The notes under the pieces are model-generated. The model was not told the origin of the DNA. It was given only the letters and a program-made list of their open reading frames with translations, and ran no database searches. Made by a program: the position numbers and the translations under genes. This document shows, piece after piece, positions 23,141 through 31,695 of a stretch of 32,113 nt of DNA; positions within the stretch are counted from its first letter, which is position 1; each line of letters starts with the position of its first letter. The stretch lies in NCBI GenBank assembly GCA_946411505.1, contig CAMKEG010000011.1, positions 1 through 32,113 on the forward strand, read 5' to 3'. The DNA comes from an uncultured Treponema sp. (GTDB lineage: Bacteria > Spirochaetota > Spirochaetia > Treponematales > Treponemataceae).

Positions 23141-24877
23141 ATGAACTACAACGACTCATCTATAAAAATATTTTTCAGCTACTACAAGCCGCACATCGCG
23201 ATTTTTGCGGCGGACATGGTTTGCGCTTTTTTCATCGCGGCCATAAACGTAAGCTTTCCGATTTTGACCCGCTATCTTTTAAACACCTTGATTCCGCAAG
23301 GCGCCTTTAAGCTTTTTTATTGCTTCATGGCCGCCGCCCTTGGAATGTATGTCTTGCGCTGGGTCTTTGTTTGGTTCGTAAACTATTGGGGCCATTACTT
23401 TGGCGTCAAGGTTGAGACCGACATGAGGCGCGACGTTTTTGCAAAGCTTCAGGAGCAGAGCTTTTCGTTTTTTGACACGCATCTCACCGGCCACCTTATG
23501 AGCCGCGCCACAAGCGACCTTTTTGAAATCACAGAACTGGCGCACCACGGGCCTGAGGACGTCATGGTTTCGCTCCTCACTCTTGTCGGAAGCTTTGTCC
23601 TGCTTTTGAGAATTCGCTGGGAGCTTGCGATAGTCGTCTTTGTCTTTTTGATCGCGACGATTTTCATCACGGCGGTCAACCGCAGGCGTCTTTCCGACTC
23701 TTCGCGCGTCGTAAAAGAAAAAACGTCGTCGATAAACGCGGCCTTGGAAAACTCGCTTACAGGAATCAGGGTGACGCAGAGCTTTACGGCGGAAGATTTG
23801 GAAATCCAAAAATTCAAGCAAAGCAACGAGCGCTACAAGGAAAGCAAAAAAGTTTTTTACAAGGCAATGTCAACCTTTCACGCCAACGTTGAATTTTTAA
23901 TCGCGCTTCTTTCTGTCCTTGTCATCGCGCTTGGCGGCTATTTTATAATGAAGGGAAAGATGACGCTCCCTGACTTGATAGCTGCCAATCTTTTTGTCGC
24001 GGCCTTTAGCGCTCCGATCGGAAAGTTGATTTTCTTTGTGGAACAGTACACTACCGGCATGGCGGGCTTTAAGCGCTTTTTGGAAATCATGCGTATGGAC
24101 ACTTCGATAAAAGAAGCTCCTGACGCGGTGGAACTTTTGAGCGCCCGCGGAAACATTTCGTTTAAAGACGTATGCTTTTCCTACAACAAAAAAGTCAGCG
24201 TCTTGGAAAACGTCAATTTGGAAATCAAGGCCGGCGAGCACTTTGCGCTTGTCGGCGAAAGCGGCGGCGGAAAGACTACGATTTGCAATTTGCTTCCGCG
24301 TTTTTACGAGGCCACAAGCGGAAGCGTTTTGCTTGACGGAATCGACATAAAAAAAATAAAACTTCAAAGCTTGCGGAAGCAAATCGGCCTTGTGCAGCAG
24401 GACGTCTTTTTGTTCGCCGGAACTGTCCGCGAGAACATCGCCTACGGAAACCCAAACGCGAGCGAGGACGAAATAATCCTTGCCGCAAAGCGCGCGGAAA
24501 TCCACGACGACATTCTAAAAATGCCCGACGGCTACGACACGCTTGTGGGCGAGCACGGCCTTAAGCTTTCTGGCGGCCAAAAACAGCGAGTCTCAATCGC
24601 GCGCTGCTTCCTAAAAAATCCGCCGATACTGATTCTTGATGAGGCGACAAGCGCGCTTGACTCCGCGACAGAAATGAAAATTCAAAAGGCCTTTGACGAG
24701 CTTTCAAAAGGCCGCACCACGCTTGTAATCGCGCACAGGCTTTCGACAATAAAAAACGCGGACAGCATCGCCGTCGTCGACGGAAAGGGCGTCGTAGAAT
24801 GCGGAAGCCATGACGAGCTTTTGGCGCTTGGCAAAAAGTACGCCGCGCTTTGGAAGAACCAGGCGGCCGCTAGATGA
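23141..24877 (+). CDS. ABC exporter, fused permease/ATPase (MsbA-like)
   Basis: A 578-residue half-transporter that should act as a homodimer or with a partner in the inner membrane. Residues 1-310 are a six-helix exporter domain, with the coupling segment QSFSFFDTHLTGHLMSRATSDL. The ATPase has Walker A GESGGGKTT (about 370), the Q-loop VQQDVFLFAGTVRENIAYG, signature LSGGQKQRVSIARC (about 474), Walker B ILILDEATSALD (about 500) and the H-loop IAHRLSTI. The substrate may be a lipid, drug or peptide and cannot be told. No second half-transporter is adjacent. Its stop overlaps the next gene's start (ATGA), so it is coupled to the methyltransferase. Confidence 0.9.
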   Translation: MNYNDSSIKIFFSYYKPHIAIFAADMVCAFFIAAINVSFPILTRYLLNTLIPQGAFKLFYCFMAAALGMYVLRWVFVWFVNYWGHYFGVKVETDMRRDVFAKLQEQSFSFFDTHLTGHLMSRATSDLFEITELAHHGPEDVMVSLLTLVGSFVLLLRIRWELAIVVFVFLIATIFITAVNRRRLSDSSRVVKEKTSSINAALENSLTGIRVTQSFTAEDLEIQKFKQSNERYKESKKVFYKAMSTFHANVEFLIALLSVLVIALGGYFIMKGKMTLPDLIAANLFVAAFSAPIGKLIFFVEQYTTGMAGFKRFLEIMRMDTSIKEAPDAVELLSARGNISFKDVCFSYNKKVSVLENVNLEIKAGEHFALVGESGGGKTTICNLLPRFYEATSGSVLLDGIDIKKIKLQSLRKQIGLVQQDVFLFAGTVRENIAYGNPNASEDEIILAAKRAEIHDDILKMPDGYDTLVGEHGLKLSGGQKQRVSIARCFLKNPPILILDEATSALDSATEMKIQKAFDELSKGRTTLVIAHRLSTIKNADSIAVVDGKGVVECGSHDELLALGKKYAALWKNQAAAR

Positions 24878-25611
24878 CGCGGCTTGACCTTTTGCCAAAT
24901 GGCTATAAAATTTTCCAAGACCCCGCCGCCTTTTGCTTTGGAGCGGACGCGCGGCTTTTATGCGCCTTTTCCAAAATAAAAAAAGGCCAAAGCGTCATCG
25001 ACCTTGGAACGGGGAATGGAATCATTCCGCTTTTGCTGCATAAAAAATCTTTGGCTTTGCGCTCAAGCCACTCCGCCGGACCTTGCCGCTTTGTAGGTTT
25101 GGAAATTCAAGAGGCCGCCGTCCGCCTCGCAAAAAAAAGCGTCGCGCAAAACGGCCTGGAAGACGACATACAAATTGTTCATGGCGACATCAGGCATGTT
25201 GACGACCTCTTCCAGCCGCAATCCTTTGACGTCGTCGTTTGCAACCCGCCTTACATGAAAGTCCAAGGCTCCACCCAAAACGAGTCGGAAGCCAAGCGAA
25301 TCGCGCGCCACGAAATTATGTGCGGCCTAAAAGACGTCGCGGCGGCGGCCTCCTTTTTGGTTAAGGAAAACGGTTCCTTCTTTATGGTTCACAGGCCGCG
25401 CCGCTTGCAAGAAATTTTTGAGGCCTTTGCCGCCTGTAAATTGACGGCCTGCCGCGCGCGGCTGGTCTATCCCGCCGCGGACAAAGCGCCCGAAATGATT
25501 TTGCTGGAAGCGCGAAAAAACCGCGCAAAAGAATTGAAGTTTGAGCCGCCTTTAATTATGTACGAGGGGCGCGACTACACAAAAGAATTTTTGGAATACG
25601 TTTCGGATTGA
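24874..25611 (+). CDS. tRNA1(Val) A37 N6-methyltransferase-like (TrmN6/YfiC)
   Basis: A 245-residue Rossmann-fold methyltransferase. Motif I is VIDLGTGNGIIPLLL, motif IV is CNPPYMK (about residue 123), and the N-terminal LLPNGYKIFQDPAAFCFGADARLL is typical of the TrmN6/YfiC family, which methylates N6 of adenosine 37 in tRNA1(Val). Between motif I and the next strand (VGLEI) there are about 15 extra Ser/Arg-rich residues (KKSLALRSSHSAGPCRF) that look like an insertion in a loop. Its ATG overlaps the exporter's stop. A related RNA or protein substrate cannot be excluded. Confidence 0.8.
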   Translation: MTRLDLLPNGYKIFQDPAAFCFGADARLLCAFSKIKKGQSVIDLGTGNGIIPLLLHKKSLALRSSHSAGPCRFVGLEIQEAAVRLAKKSVAQNGLEDDIQIVHGDIRHVDDLFQPQSFDVVVCNPPYMKVQGSTQNESEAKRIARHEIMCGLKDVAAAASFLVKENGSFFMVHRPRRLQEIFEAFAACKLTACRARLVYPAADKAPEMILLEARKNRAKELKFEPPLIMYEGRDYTKEFLEYVSD

Positions 25612-25622
25612 CAAGGCGGCGG

Positions 25623-25688
25623 GCCGTCGTCCGCGCTTGAGCTGGCGTTCGTTGGCGCGGCCCAAACGCGCTGGCGCTGTCGTCCGCT
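25623..25688. repeat. GC-rich direct repeat pair, about 53 bp apart
   Basis: GCCGTCGTCCGCG (25623-25635) recurs as GCTGTCGTCCGCT (25676-25688); both are followed by a GCTTGA stretch. An exact third copy lies at 31909-31921 downstream of the tRNA, again followed by TTGACC. It may be a small dispersed intergenic repeat. The spacer between trmN6 and lysR holds nothing else. Confidence 0.45.
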
Positions 25689-25712
25689 CGCGCGGCTTGA
25701 CCCGGCAATCTT

Positions 25713-26633
25713 TCACTTCACTCCCAAATACCGCTTCATTTCCTCGATGTAAATTTGGCCCACGTCGCTAAGGATGAAATTCCTTTTGCTTATCCAGCCT
25801 ATTTCCATAACGCGGTTGATGTTGGCGTCGCTTTCGCGGAAGGGAATCGCGATGTAGTCGCTTCCGTTCAATTCCTCGCTTATGATGCCAGAGCAAAGCG
25901 TGTAGCCGTTCAAGCCCACCATCAAATTTAGAACCGAGGCGCGGTCGTTGGTTTTTATTGTGCGGTGGTATTCTTCCGTGGAAAGAATTTCTTCGGCAAA
26001 CCAAGGCGAGTCGTTGTCGTCCTGCTCAAAAGAAAGGCAAGGGTAGTCGGAAAGTTCCTCAAACGAAATCGACTTTTTCTTGGCAAGGGGGTGGCCCTTC
26101 CAAATGTAAACGTAAGCCTTGCAGTCAATCAGCAGATGGAATTCCAAGTCCTTTGACTTTAGCATTTTTTGAATTATCGCCCTGTTAAAGTCGCTCAAGT
26201 ACAAAACGCCGATTTGGCTTTTTAGCGAGGCCACGTCTTCGATGACTTCCTTTGTGCGCGTCTCGCGAATTGCAAATTCGTATTCGTCCGTGTTGAAGCG
26301 CTTGACCATCTCAACAAAACTTTTGAGCGCGAAGGAGTAGTGTTGCGTGGAAATGCCGAATTTCTTTTTTGCCACGCCGCTTTTTTTATAGCGGTCAATG
26401 ACGGACTCGTAGTTCATGTAAAGCTGCTTTGCGTTGGAAATAAATTCCTGTCCGTCTTGCGTGAGCGTCACGCCCCGGCCCGTCCTGTTGAAAATTTGAA
26501 TGCCAAGCTCGGCCTCCAAATCGTGGATGGCGCTGGTGAGCGACGGCTGGGAAACAAAAAGCTTTTCCGCAGCCTTGTTGAACGAGCCGTTTTCCGCGAT
26601 TCCAATCACGTATTTTAATTGTTGAAACGTCAT
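25713..26633 (-). CDS. LysR-family transcriptional regulator
   Basis: A 306-residue LysR-type regulator. Residues 1-60 are the winged helix-turn-helix (FQQLKYVIGIAENGSFNKAA, then SQPSLTSAIHDLEAELGIQIFNRTGRGVTLT). The remainder is the effector-binding domain, of normal length. The effector and targets are unknown. The ATG has AAGGAGC 10 bp upstream and lies 20 bp after the rimO stop on the same strand. It therefore appears to be the last gene of the lolA-rodZ-rimO-lysR unit instead of sitting divergent to a target as LysR genes usually do. Confidence 0.9.
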   Translation of the reverse strand: MTFQQLKYVIGIAENGSFNKAAEKLFVSQPSLTSAIHDLEAELGIQIFNRTGRGVTLTQDGQEFISNAKQLYMNYESVIDRYKKSGVAKKKFGISTQHYSFALKSFVEMVKRFNTDEYEFAIRETRTKEVIEDVASLKSQIGVLYLSDFNRAIIQKMLKSKDLEFHLLIDCKAYVYIWKGHPLAKKKSISFEELSDYPCLSFEQDDNDSPWFAEEILSTEEYHRTIKTNDRASVLNLMVGLNGYTLCSGIISEELNGSDYIAIPFRESDANINRVMEIGWISKRNFILSDVGQIYIEEMKRYLGVK

Positions 26634-26653
26634 GTAAAACGCTCCTTGCTTTG

Positions 26654-28066
26654 CTAGATAAGCTCGGCGTAAATGTCCACGCCGCTAACAGCCACAGCCC
26701 TTGCTTTGACGACCGCGCCTTCTTTAACGCTCGCGGCGTTTTTTTGTGACGGATTAAATTGCATGACTATGTTGCCGTCAACTTCCGGCGCTTGGAACCA
26801 GGCGCGGCCAATCGCGTAGGAGCCGCCTTCTTGGTCTTGAGAACTTTTTTTGTCCGCGGCGTCGTCAAAGACTTCTTCAATCAAAACGTCGTATGTCAAG
26901 TTTTTGCCGTTTTTCAAAACGCGGTTCTTTAGCCGGGCGGCGGTGATTTTTTCCTGCGCTTCTTGCAAGGCGGCAACGCGGGCGGCGGCGGTTTTTTTGG
27001 CAACCTGCTTTTTCATGGCGGCGGCGGGCGTGTCGTCTTCCTTGCTGTAGGCAAAGGCGCCGCTCCAGTCCGGCTCCACCGCGCGCAAAAAGTCCAAGCT
27101 GTTGGCCGCGGCTTCTTCCGTTTCGCCGGGGAAGCCCGCCAAAAAAGTTGTGCGCAAGGCGGCCGCTGGAAAGATTGTCCTGATGTTTTGGACGAGCGCC
27201 GTGTAATAAGAGGCCGTGTTTTTTCTGTTCATCGCGCGGATTACGCCGTCGTCTCCGCTTTGGAAAGGAATGTCAAAGTAGGGAAGCAAGCGCGCGTCCG
27301 TTTTTAGTATTGGCAAAATGTCTGCGTTAAAGTGGTCGGGGTGAATGTACAAAAGGCGAATCCAAAAGTCGCCTTTAAGGCCGCTGATTTTTTTTAGCAA
27401 GGAAGCGAGGGGCGAAAGGACGCGCGCGTTTTTTGGCTTGCCTTCGCTTGCGGCGTTTTCCGTTCCGTAGGCCGCCAAGTCCTGGCCAATCAAGTTTATC
27501 TCAAACACGCCGCGCTTTAAAAGCGACTTTATTTCCGCCACGATGTCGGCGGCCGGCCTGCTTCTTAGCTCGCCGCGGATAAGCGGAATCGCGCAAAAGC
27601 TGCAATGGTTGGAGCAGCCTTCGGTAATCTTAACGTAAGCGGAATTTTTTCTGGACAACAATTTCAGGCGTTCGCCGCAAGACACGCCGGCCTGCTTGGG
27701 CGTTTCCACCGGCCTTTTTCCGGCCATGACTTTTTTCGCGACAAGAGCCGCTTTGCTTAGGTCTCCGTTTCCAAAAATTCCGTCGGCCTCAGGAAGCTCC
27801 GTCTTGAAAATTTTTGCGTAGCGCTGGGCAAGGCAGCCGGCAAGAATGATTTTTTTGTCGGCGTATTTTTTTCTGGCGCCCAAGAGCGCGTCCAAGGATT
27901 CTTTTTTTGCGCTTTCGATGAAGCCGCAAGAGTTGATTATGATTAAGTCCGCTTCGTCGGCGCTTTCCGCCTGTTCAAAGCCCGCGGCAATCAAATTTGA
28001 GATTATTATTTCGCCGTCAACTTGGTTTTTGGCGCAGCCGCGCTGGTCAAGAAAAAATTTAGTCAA
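26654..28066 (-). CDS. rimO: Ribosomal protein S12 methylthiotransferase RimO
   Basis: A 470-residue radical-SAM enzyme that adds a methylthio group to an aspartate of ribosomal protein S12. Order: the N-terminal cluster domain (FFLDQRGCAKNQVDGE, NSCGFIESAKKES, AGCLAQRY, with three cysteines), the radical-SAM triad CSNHCSFC (about 149-156), the core, then the TRAM domain. I chose TTG at 28066, which gives the usual family start just before KFFLDQ; it overlaps the rodZ-like stop by 8 bp, and the ribosome site is weak. Two loops look expanded: ASEGKPKNARV in the radical-SAM domain and DKKSSQDQEGGS in the TRAM domain. The second may be a degenerate copy of the dispersed in-frame element. Confidence 0.95.
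   Translation of the reverse strand: MTKFFLDQRGCAKNQVDGEIIISNLIAAGFEQAESADEADLIIINSCGFIESAKKESLDALLGARKKYADKKIILAGCLAQRYAKIFKTELPEADGIFGNGDLSKAALVAKKVMAGKRPVETPKQAGVSCGERLKLLSRKNSAYVKITEGCSNHCSFCAIPLIRGELRSRPAADIVAEIKSLLKRGVFEINLIGQDLAAYGTENAASEGKPKNARVLSPLASLLKKISGLKGDFWIRLLYIHPDHFNADILPILKTDARLLPYFDIPFQSGDDGVIRAMNRKNTASYYTALVQNIRTIFPAAALRTTFLAGFPGETEEAAANSLDFLRAVEPDWSGAFAYSKEDDTPAAAMKKQVAKKTAAARVAALQEAQEKITAARLKNRVLKNGKNLTYDVLIEEVFDDAADKKSSQDQEGGSYAIGRAWFQAPEVDGNIVMQFNPSQKNAASVKEGAVVKARAVAVSGVDIYAELI
26822..26855 (-). repeat. Possible single copy of the dispersed in-frame element in rimO
   Basis: Read on the minus strand it contains CAAGACCAAGAAGGCGG, close to CAAGCCCAAGAAGCGGCC in thiE (8072-8089). 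By hand about 22 of 34 positions match. It lies in the TRAM-domain loop DKKSSQDQEGGS. It is weaker than the other three sites and could be chance. Confidence 0.35.
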
Positions 28067-29147
28067 GGCTTTCGACCACCAAGCGGTAGCGGCCGTCGTC
28101 GGTGCGAATCCACTTAATGTCTTCAACGACAACTTCGCCGGCTTTTGCGATTTCCAAGTCGTGCGCGCGGCCTCCTGCAATCACTTGGAACTTGACCGTG
28201 TTTCCGTTGCTTATCCAGACGCGGGTCTTGTTGTTGGCCGTCATTGTCACAGCGTCGCCGTTGGTGTAATAGTTCTCAACAGAGTCCTTTCTGTCCACCT
28301 CATAGCGGAAAACGCAAGGGTTTCTGAAACTGGCGTTCAAAGTAAAGGGGTACGCGCGGTTGTCTTCAAGCACGACAGTTTGGTTTGCCTGCTGGCTGGC
28401 CAGCAAAGGAATCGTCGTTTCGTCGATGTTTTCCGTGACGGCGCTTCCGTCCTTAAGCATAATGTAAACTTCCGCTCCGCGCGAATTCTTGTTTGACGAA
28501 ACTTCCCAAACGTCAATCACAAGGTCAACCGCGCTGTCGCCGTCAACGTCAAGCTCGCGCGTTTCGCTAAGGTCAAAGTATTGAAGTCCGATTGGAGTTT
28601 GGAGGCCCAGGCGCGAGTCCGTGTCGCTGGCCACCGTGAGCATTATGTTTCCGCCCTTGTTGGGAACCAAGATTTGGTCGCCCACATAAAGGCGTTCGTT
28701 GAGCGGCTTTGAGTCAAGCTCGTAAATTTTTTGCTGAACCTTGTTTGACACGGTGTACTCGTTTTGCTTTGCGATTTGCTTTGGCCTGTAGACCGCAAAA
28801 TAAAGAATCAGCAAAACGATTGTCGTCACGACGGCAATCGAGCTGGTCACGATGGCCGGAACAAAATAAGTCGGACGGGGCTTTGCGATCAATCCCTCGG
28901 GAACGGGCGACTCTTGGACCAAGGCCGCGTGATAAAGCTTTGTCAGGCGCGCCGCGTCAACGTTTAGATATTCGGAATAGTTGCGCAAAAAGCCCACTAC
29001 ATAGGCCTCTCCGTGAAAGACCGCTGTGTTCTCGCTTTCAAGCGCCTCTATGTAGCGCTGCGAAATTGACGTCTCTTTCGCGGCCGTTTCAATTGATATC
29101 TTTTTCTCTTCGCGAGCGTGTCGCAATATGGCTCCGTAACTGTCCAT
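28059..29147 (-). CDS. RodZ-like helix-turn-helix membrane protein
   Basis: A 362-residue bitopic membrane protein with RodZ architecture. Residues 5-70 are a cytoplasmic HTH_25 domain (LRHAREEKKISIETAAKETSI and following, then YVVGFLRNYSEYLNVD). One transmembrane helix spans about 93-120 (FVPAIVTSSIAVVTTIVLLI). A 240-residue extracytoplasmic beta-rich part ends in a DUF4115-like region. RodZ links MreB filaments to the envelope and helps set cell shape. AAAGGGAAA precedes the ATG. It lies 11 bp after the lolA-like gene and overlaps rimO. The periplasmic part is longer than in classical RodZ and includes a PLNERLYVGDQI stretch that I cannot name. Confidence 0.8.
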   Translation of the reverse strand: MDSYGAILRHAREEKKISIETAAKETSISQRYIEALESENTAVFHGEAYVVGFLRNYSEYLNVDAARLTKLYHAALVQESPVPEGLIAKPRPTYFVPAIVTSSIAVVTTIVLLILYFAVYRPKQIAKQNEYTVSNKVQQKIYELDSKPLNERLYVGDQILVPNKGGNIMLTVASDTDSRLGLQTPIGLQYFDLSETRELDVDGDSAVDLVIDVWEVSSNKNSRGAEVYIMLKDGSAVTENIDETTIPLLASQQANQTVVLEDNRAYPFTLNASFRNPCVFRYEVDRKDSVENYYTNGDAVTMTANNKTRVWISNGNTVKFQVIAGGRAHDLEIAKAGEVVVEDIKWIRTDDGRYRLVVESLD

Positions 29148-29158
29148 CGGGTTTCCCT

Positions 29159-29875
29159 TTAAAACATAAAATTGTCGTAACTGTTCGCAGCGGACGGAAT
29201 GTCGTAGCTGAAGCGCTGAGCGGTCAAGCCTTGGTTGATTTCATAGTCGGAAAAATCAATCTTGTATGTTACGTCCGAAGGCGTTACCGCTTCGACGCGG
29301 CGAATCAATTTTGTTTTTGGAGTGATTGAAAGCTTGATGTAGCGGAAGGCTTCGCTTGTCGTGCGGCGCCATAAAACCAAGCGGATCACTTTTTCTTCCG
29401 AAACTTCGCCTGTGGCCTTGTCTTCGTCAAGCGGAACGGCTTCCTGGCTTGTCTCGTAGCTGACAGTGTAGTAGCGGCGCATCAATGAAAGGCCTTCGCT
29501 TGTGGCAAGGTTGGCCGCGTTTCCCTTGGAGTCCGAATCGTCCGAGTTGGCGTTTTGAGTCAAGACGGCCTGCGAGCCTGGAAGGTAAATTGTGAGCGTC
29601 TCTCCGTTAAACACGATTACTTGGTTTTCCGGACTTGAAAAGTCAAAGCGGACTTTGTCGGGCTGCAAGTAAGTGATTTTAGCCTTCATCTCCTCTTTGT
29701 CGATTACGATGTTGGCGTTGGCCTGGTAGTCCTTTATTTTTCCGTATTCTTCCGAAACGCTTTTAAAGTATTCGTTGGCGGTTATGATTGTCTCGGCGCC
29801 CTGGGAAAAAATTCCCGCGCAAAAAAATGCCGCGCAAAAAGCGCAAGCCAAAGACTTCTTTAATGACAATTTCAT
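29159..29875 (-). CDS. LolA-like periplasmic lipoprotein carrier
   Basis: A 238-residue protein with a signal peptide (MKLSLKKSLACAFCAAFFCAG). The mature half matches the LolA/LolB-like fold: DYQANANIVIDKEEMKAKITYLQPDKVRFDFSSPE, then IVFNGETLTIYLPG. LolA carries lipoproteins across the periplasm to the outer membrane; this could be that protein or a related outer-membrane lipoprotein-sorting factor. An Asn/Asp/Ser-rich loop (NANSDDSDSKGNAAN) interrupts the fold. I chose ATG at 29875, which gives the signal peptide. Its promoter leaves 7 bp between TATAAT and ATG and there is no ribosome site. It is the first gene of the operon. Confidence 0.8.
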   Translation of the reverse strand: MKLSLKKSLACAFCAAFFCAGIFSQGAETIITANEYFKSVSEEYGKIKDYQANANIVIDKEEMKAKITYLQPDKVRFDFSSPENQVIVFNGETLTIYLPGSQAVLTQNANSDDSDSKGNAANLATSEGLSLMRRYYTVSYETSQEAVPLDEDKATGEVSEEKVIRLVLWRRTTSEAFRYIKLSITPKTKLIRRVEAVTPSDVTYKIDFSDYEINQGLTAQRFSYDIPSAANSYDNFMF

Positions 29876-29882
29876 GCCGTCT

Positions 29883-29911
29883 ATTATAGAAGAAACACGC
29901 GCAACCGTCAA
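29883..29911 (-). promoter_or_regulatory. Promoter of lolA-like operon (leaderless type)
   Basis: On the minus strand, TTGACG (29911-29906), 17 bp, TATAAT (29888-29883), 7 bp, ATG (29875). Near-consensus boxes and spacing. Confidence 0.75.
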
Positions 29912-29925
29912 CTAGCGGCGGCAAT

Positions 29926-31071
29926 TTATAGCAGGTAGGCCAGCGTTCCTAGGACTATAAGCAGGACTGCGTTCCATAGGGTGAACGCGGCCATATAGTT
30001 GGGCGCGTTTGGAGCCTTTGCCTCGTCGCTTGTTGAGTATAGCTTGAACGAAATGACGCTTGCCATCGAGGCTATCAAAGTTCCCAAGCCGCCGGCGTTG
30101 ACGGCCAGCAAAAGCGCCCCTCCGTCTTGCGCGAAGGCGCTAAGCAATAGCGCGGCCGGAACGTTGCTTATCACTTGGCTTGCCGCGATTCCCGCGACGT
30201 AAGTTGAAAGGCGGCTTTTTAACGCTCCGCTTAAAAATTCGGAAAAGGCGGGAACGGTCGAGAGCGTTTTTGTGAATATGAAAAAGCCCGCGAAGGTGAA
30301 AAGCAAGCTGTAGTCAACCTTTTTTAGAAGCCGCATGTCGCAAATCAGGACAAGCGCCAGCGTGGCCGCCAGCATGATTCGCCAGTCCAAGACGCGGAAG
30401 ACGGTCAAAAGGCAGACGGCAAAATTGGCCGCGTAAAGGAAAGTTCTAAAATTCCACTGGACAAAGACGCGCTGGCTTTGCAACTGTTCCGGCTTGATTT
30501 TGTCGATTTGTCCGGGAGCCCTTTTGCTGAAGAACGAGGCCAACGCCGCCAAAGCGAAAAGAGAAGGAACGGCAATCTTTGCGGTGAGGGCAAAAAATTC
30601 CGTCGCCGAAAAATTGTAGCGCGAAAACAAGTAAAGGTTTTGCGGGTTTCCCATCGGCGTCGCGCAGGAGCCAAGGTTGGCCGCGAGCGTTTCCAGCACG
30701 ATTAAGTTTGCGCAAGGAAAGCCAAGGTTTTTAAAAATCAATATCGATATCGGAACGAAAGTCAAAAGCGCGACGTCGTTTGTGACCAGCATCGAGCTGA
30801 AGAAAACGATGAACGTGAGCAAAAAGTAAAGGGAGCGGCGGCTTTTGCAAAGACGCGCGAGGCGGGCGGCGGCAAAGTCCAAATAGTTTTGGCTTTGAAA
30901 GGCCTTTATCACCAGCATCAAGCAAAAGAGGATGGCCAGCGTCCTAAAGTCAATCGCTTGGACATAAAGGCTTTTGTCCGGCCTTACAAGCGCCGCCGCG
31001 ACGGCCGCCAACACAAGCGCCGCCGTCAATACAGGCTCGCGCTTTATGAATTTTTTCGTTCGCTCCAACAT
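29926..31071 (-). CDS. Ion-transporter-superfamily permease (ArsB/NhaD/SLC13-like)
   Basis: A 381-residue protein with about ten hydrophobic segments. Two signatures of the ion-transporter superfamily are visible: VTNDVALLTFVPISILIF (about 100-117) and NLGSCATPMGNPQNLYLFSRY (about 133-153). These families move anions such as citrate, dicarboxylates or arsenite, or exchange Na+ and H+; the substrate cannot be told here. ATG at 31071 follows the upstream gene's stop by 2 bp, with AAAAGGA further upstream as ribosome site. No arsenic-resistance gene is adjacent, so an arsenite role is not supported. Confidence 0.8.
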   Translation of the reverse strand: MLERTKKFIKREPVLTAALVLAAVAAALVRPDKSLYVQAIDFRTLAILFCLMLVIKAFQSQNYLDFAAARLARLCKSRRSLYFLLTFIVFFSSMLVTNDVALLTFVPISILIFKNLGFPCANLIVLETLAANLGSCATPMGNPQNLYLFSRYNFSATEFFALTAKIAVPSLFALAALASFFSKRAPGQIDKIKPEQLQSQRVFVQWNFRTFLYAANFAVCLLTVFRVLDWRIMLAATLALVLICDMRLLKKVDYSLLFTFAGFFIFTKTLSTVPAFSEFLSGALKSRLSTYVAGIAASQVISNVPAALLLSAFAQDGGALLLAVNAGGLGTLIASMASVISFKLYSTSDEAKAPNAPNYMAAFTLWNAVLLIVLGTLAYLL

Positions 31072-31073
31072 CG

Positions 31074-31676
31074 TCAAAGTTCCTTTTCGTATTTTCCGCG
31101 GCTGATTTTAACAAAGCCGATTTTATACATGTAGGTCTCGTGGTTTTTTGCGCTTGTTTCCAAGACCGCTTTTTTTACGCCTCGGCGCGCGATTTCCTTG
31201 TAAAGGAAAAGGCCGGCGGAATTGTCGCGGTAGGCGGGCGTCGTGTAGTCGATTGAAATGTGGAAAGTCTTTTCGCCGTCGATTTTTCCGGCCGTGATTC
31301 CCGTGGCGTTGTCTCCGTTCATCAAAATAAAAACCTCGTCGTCCTTGTCCAAGCCCTTGAAGCCGGGAAAGTAATTCAGGATGTCGTCGTTGTATTTTTG
31401 CGCCAAATAATTTGGAAGGCCCGCGCCGCCGTTTGATTCTATTAAGTGGTAGCTTTTTTCCAGCCTAAAAAACTGGACGATTTTTGCCGCGTTGACGACA
31501 ATCAAAATCGCGTTCAAAAACACGACGGGGTATGCTCCGACGGCCGCCGCGTAAAAGACGGAGACCGCGCTTCCGGCGATGTTCACGATTCTAAGGCGCA
31601 AAACGGAAGTCATCGTCATCGAAAGGACGACCAGCGCCGTTCCAATGTATCCAACCGCTTCCAAAACAATTCTCAT
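31074..31676 (-). CDS. YgjV-like membrane domain fused to GNAT-like domain
   Basis: A 200-residue protein. Residues 1-75 have three or four hydrophobic helices resembling YgjV-type inner-membrane proteins (VGYIGTALVVLSMTMTS, then LRIVNIAGSAVSVFYAA). The rest looks like a compact GNAT acyltransferase: VFILMNGDNATGITAGKI, then a long helix FLYKEIARRGVKKAVLETSA and MYKIGFVKI. Together this suggests a membrane-tethered acetyltransferase of unknown substrate. GGAGG lies before the ATG. The gene has its own promoter, with a 16-bp palindrome between the boxes, and leads the permease gene. Confidence 0.65.
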   Translation of the reverse strand: MRIVLEAVGYIGTALVVLSMTMTSVLRLRIVNIAGSAVSVFYAAAVGAYPVVFLNAILIVVNAAKIVQFFRLEKSYHLIESNGGAGLPNYLAQKYNDDILNYFPGFKGLDKDDEVFILMNGDNATGITAGKIDGEKTFHISIDYTTPAYRDNSAGLFLYKEIARRGVKKAVLETSAKNHETYMYKIGFVKISRGKYEKEL

Positions 31677-31695
31677 TTTTGCCTCCGCCAAAGTC

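Noticed and set aside
25612..25712. CRISPR-like array
   Set aside because: Only two imperfect copies, no regular spacers and no cas genes in the window.
29926..31071. Arsenite efflux pump ArsB
   Set aside because: The signatures fit the wider ion-transporter superfamily, and no arsR, arsA or arsC gene is nearby.
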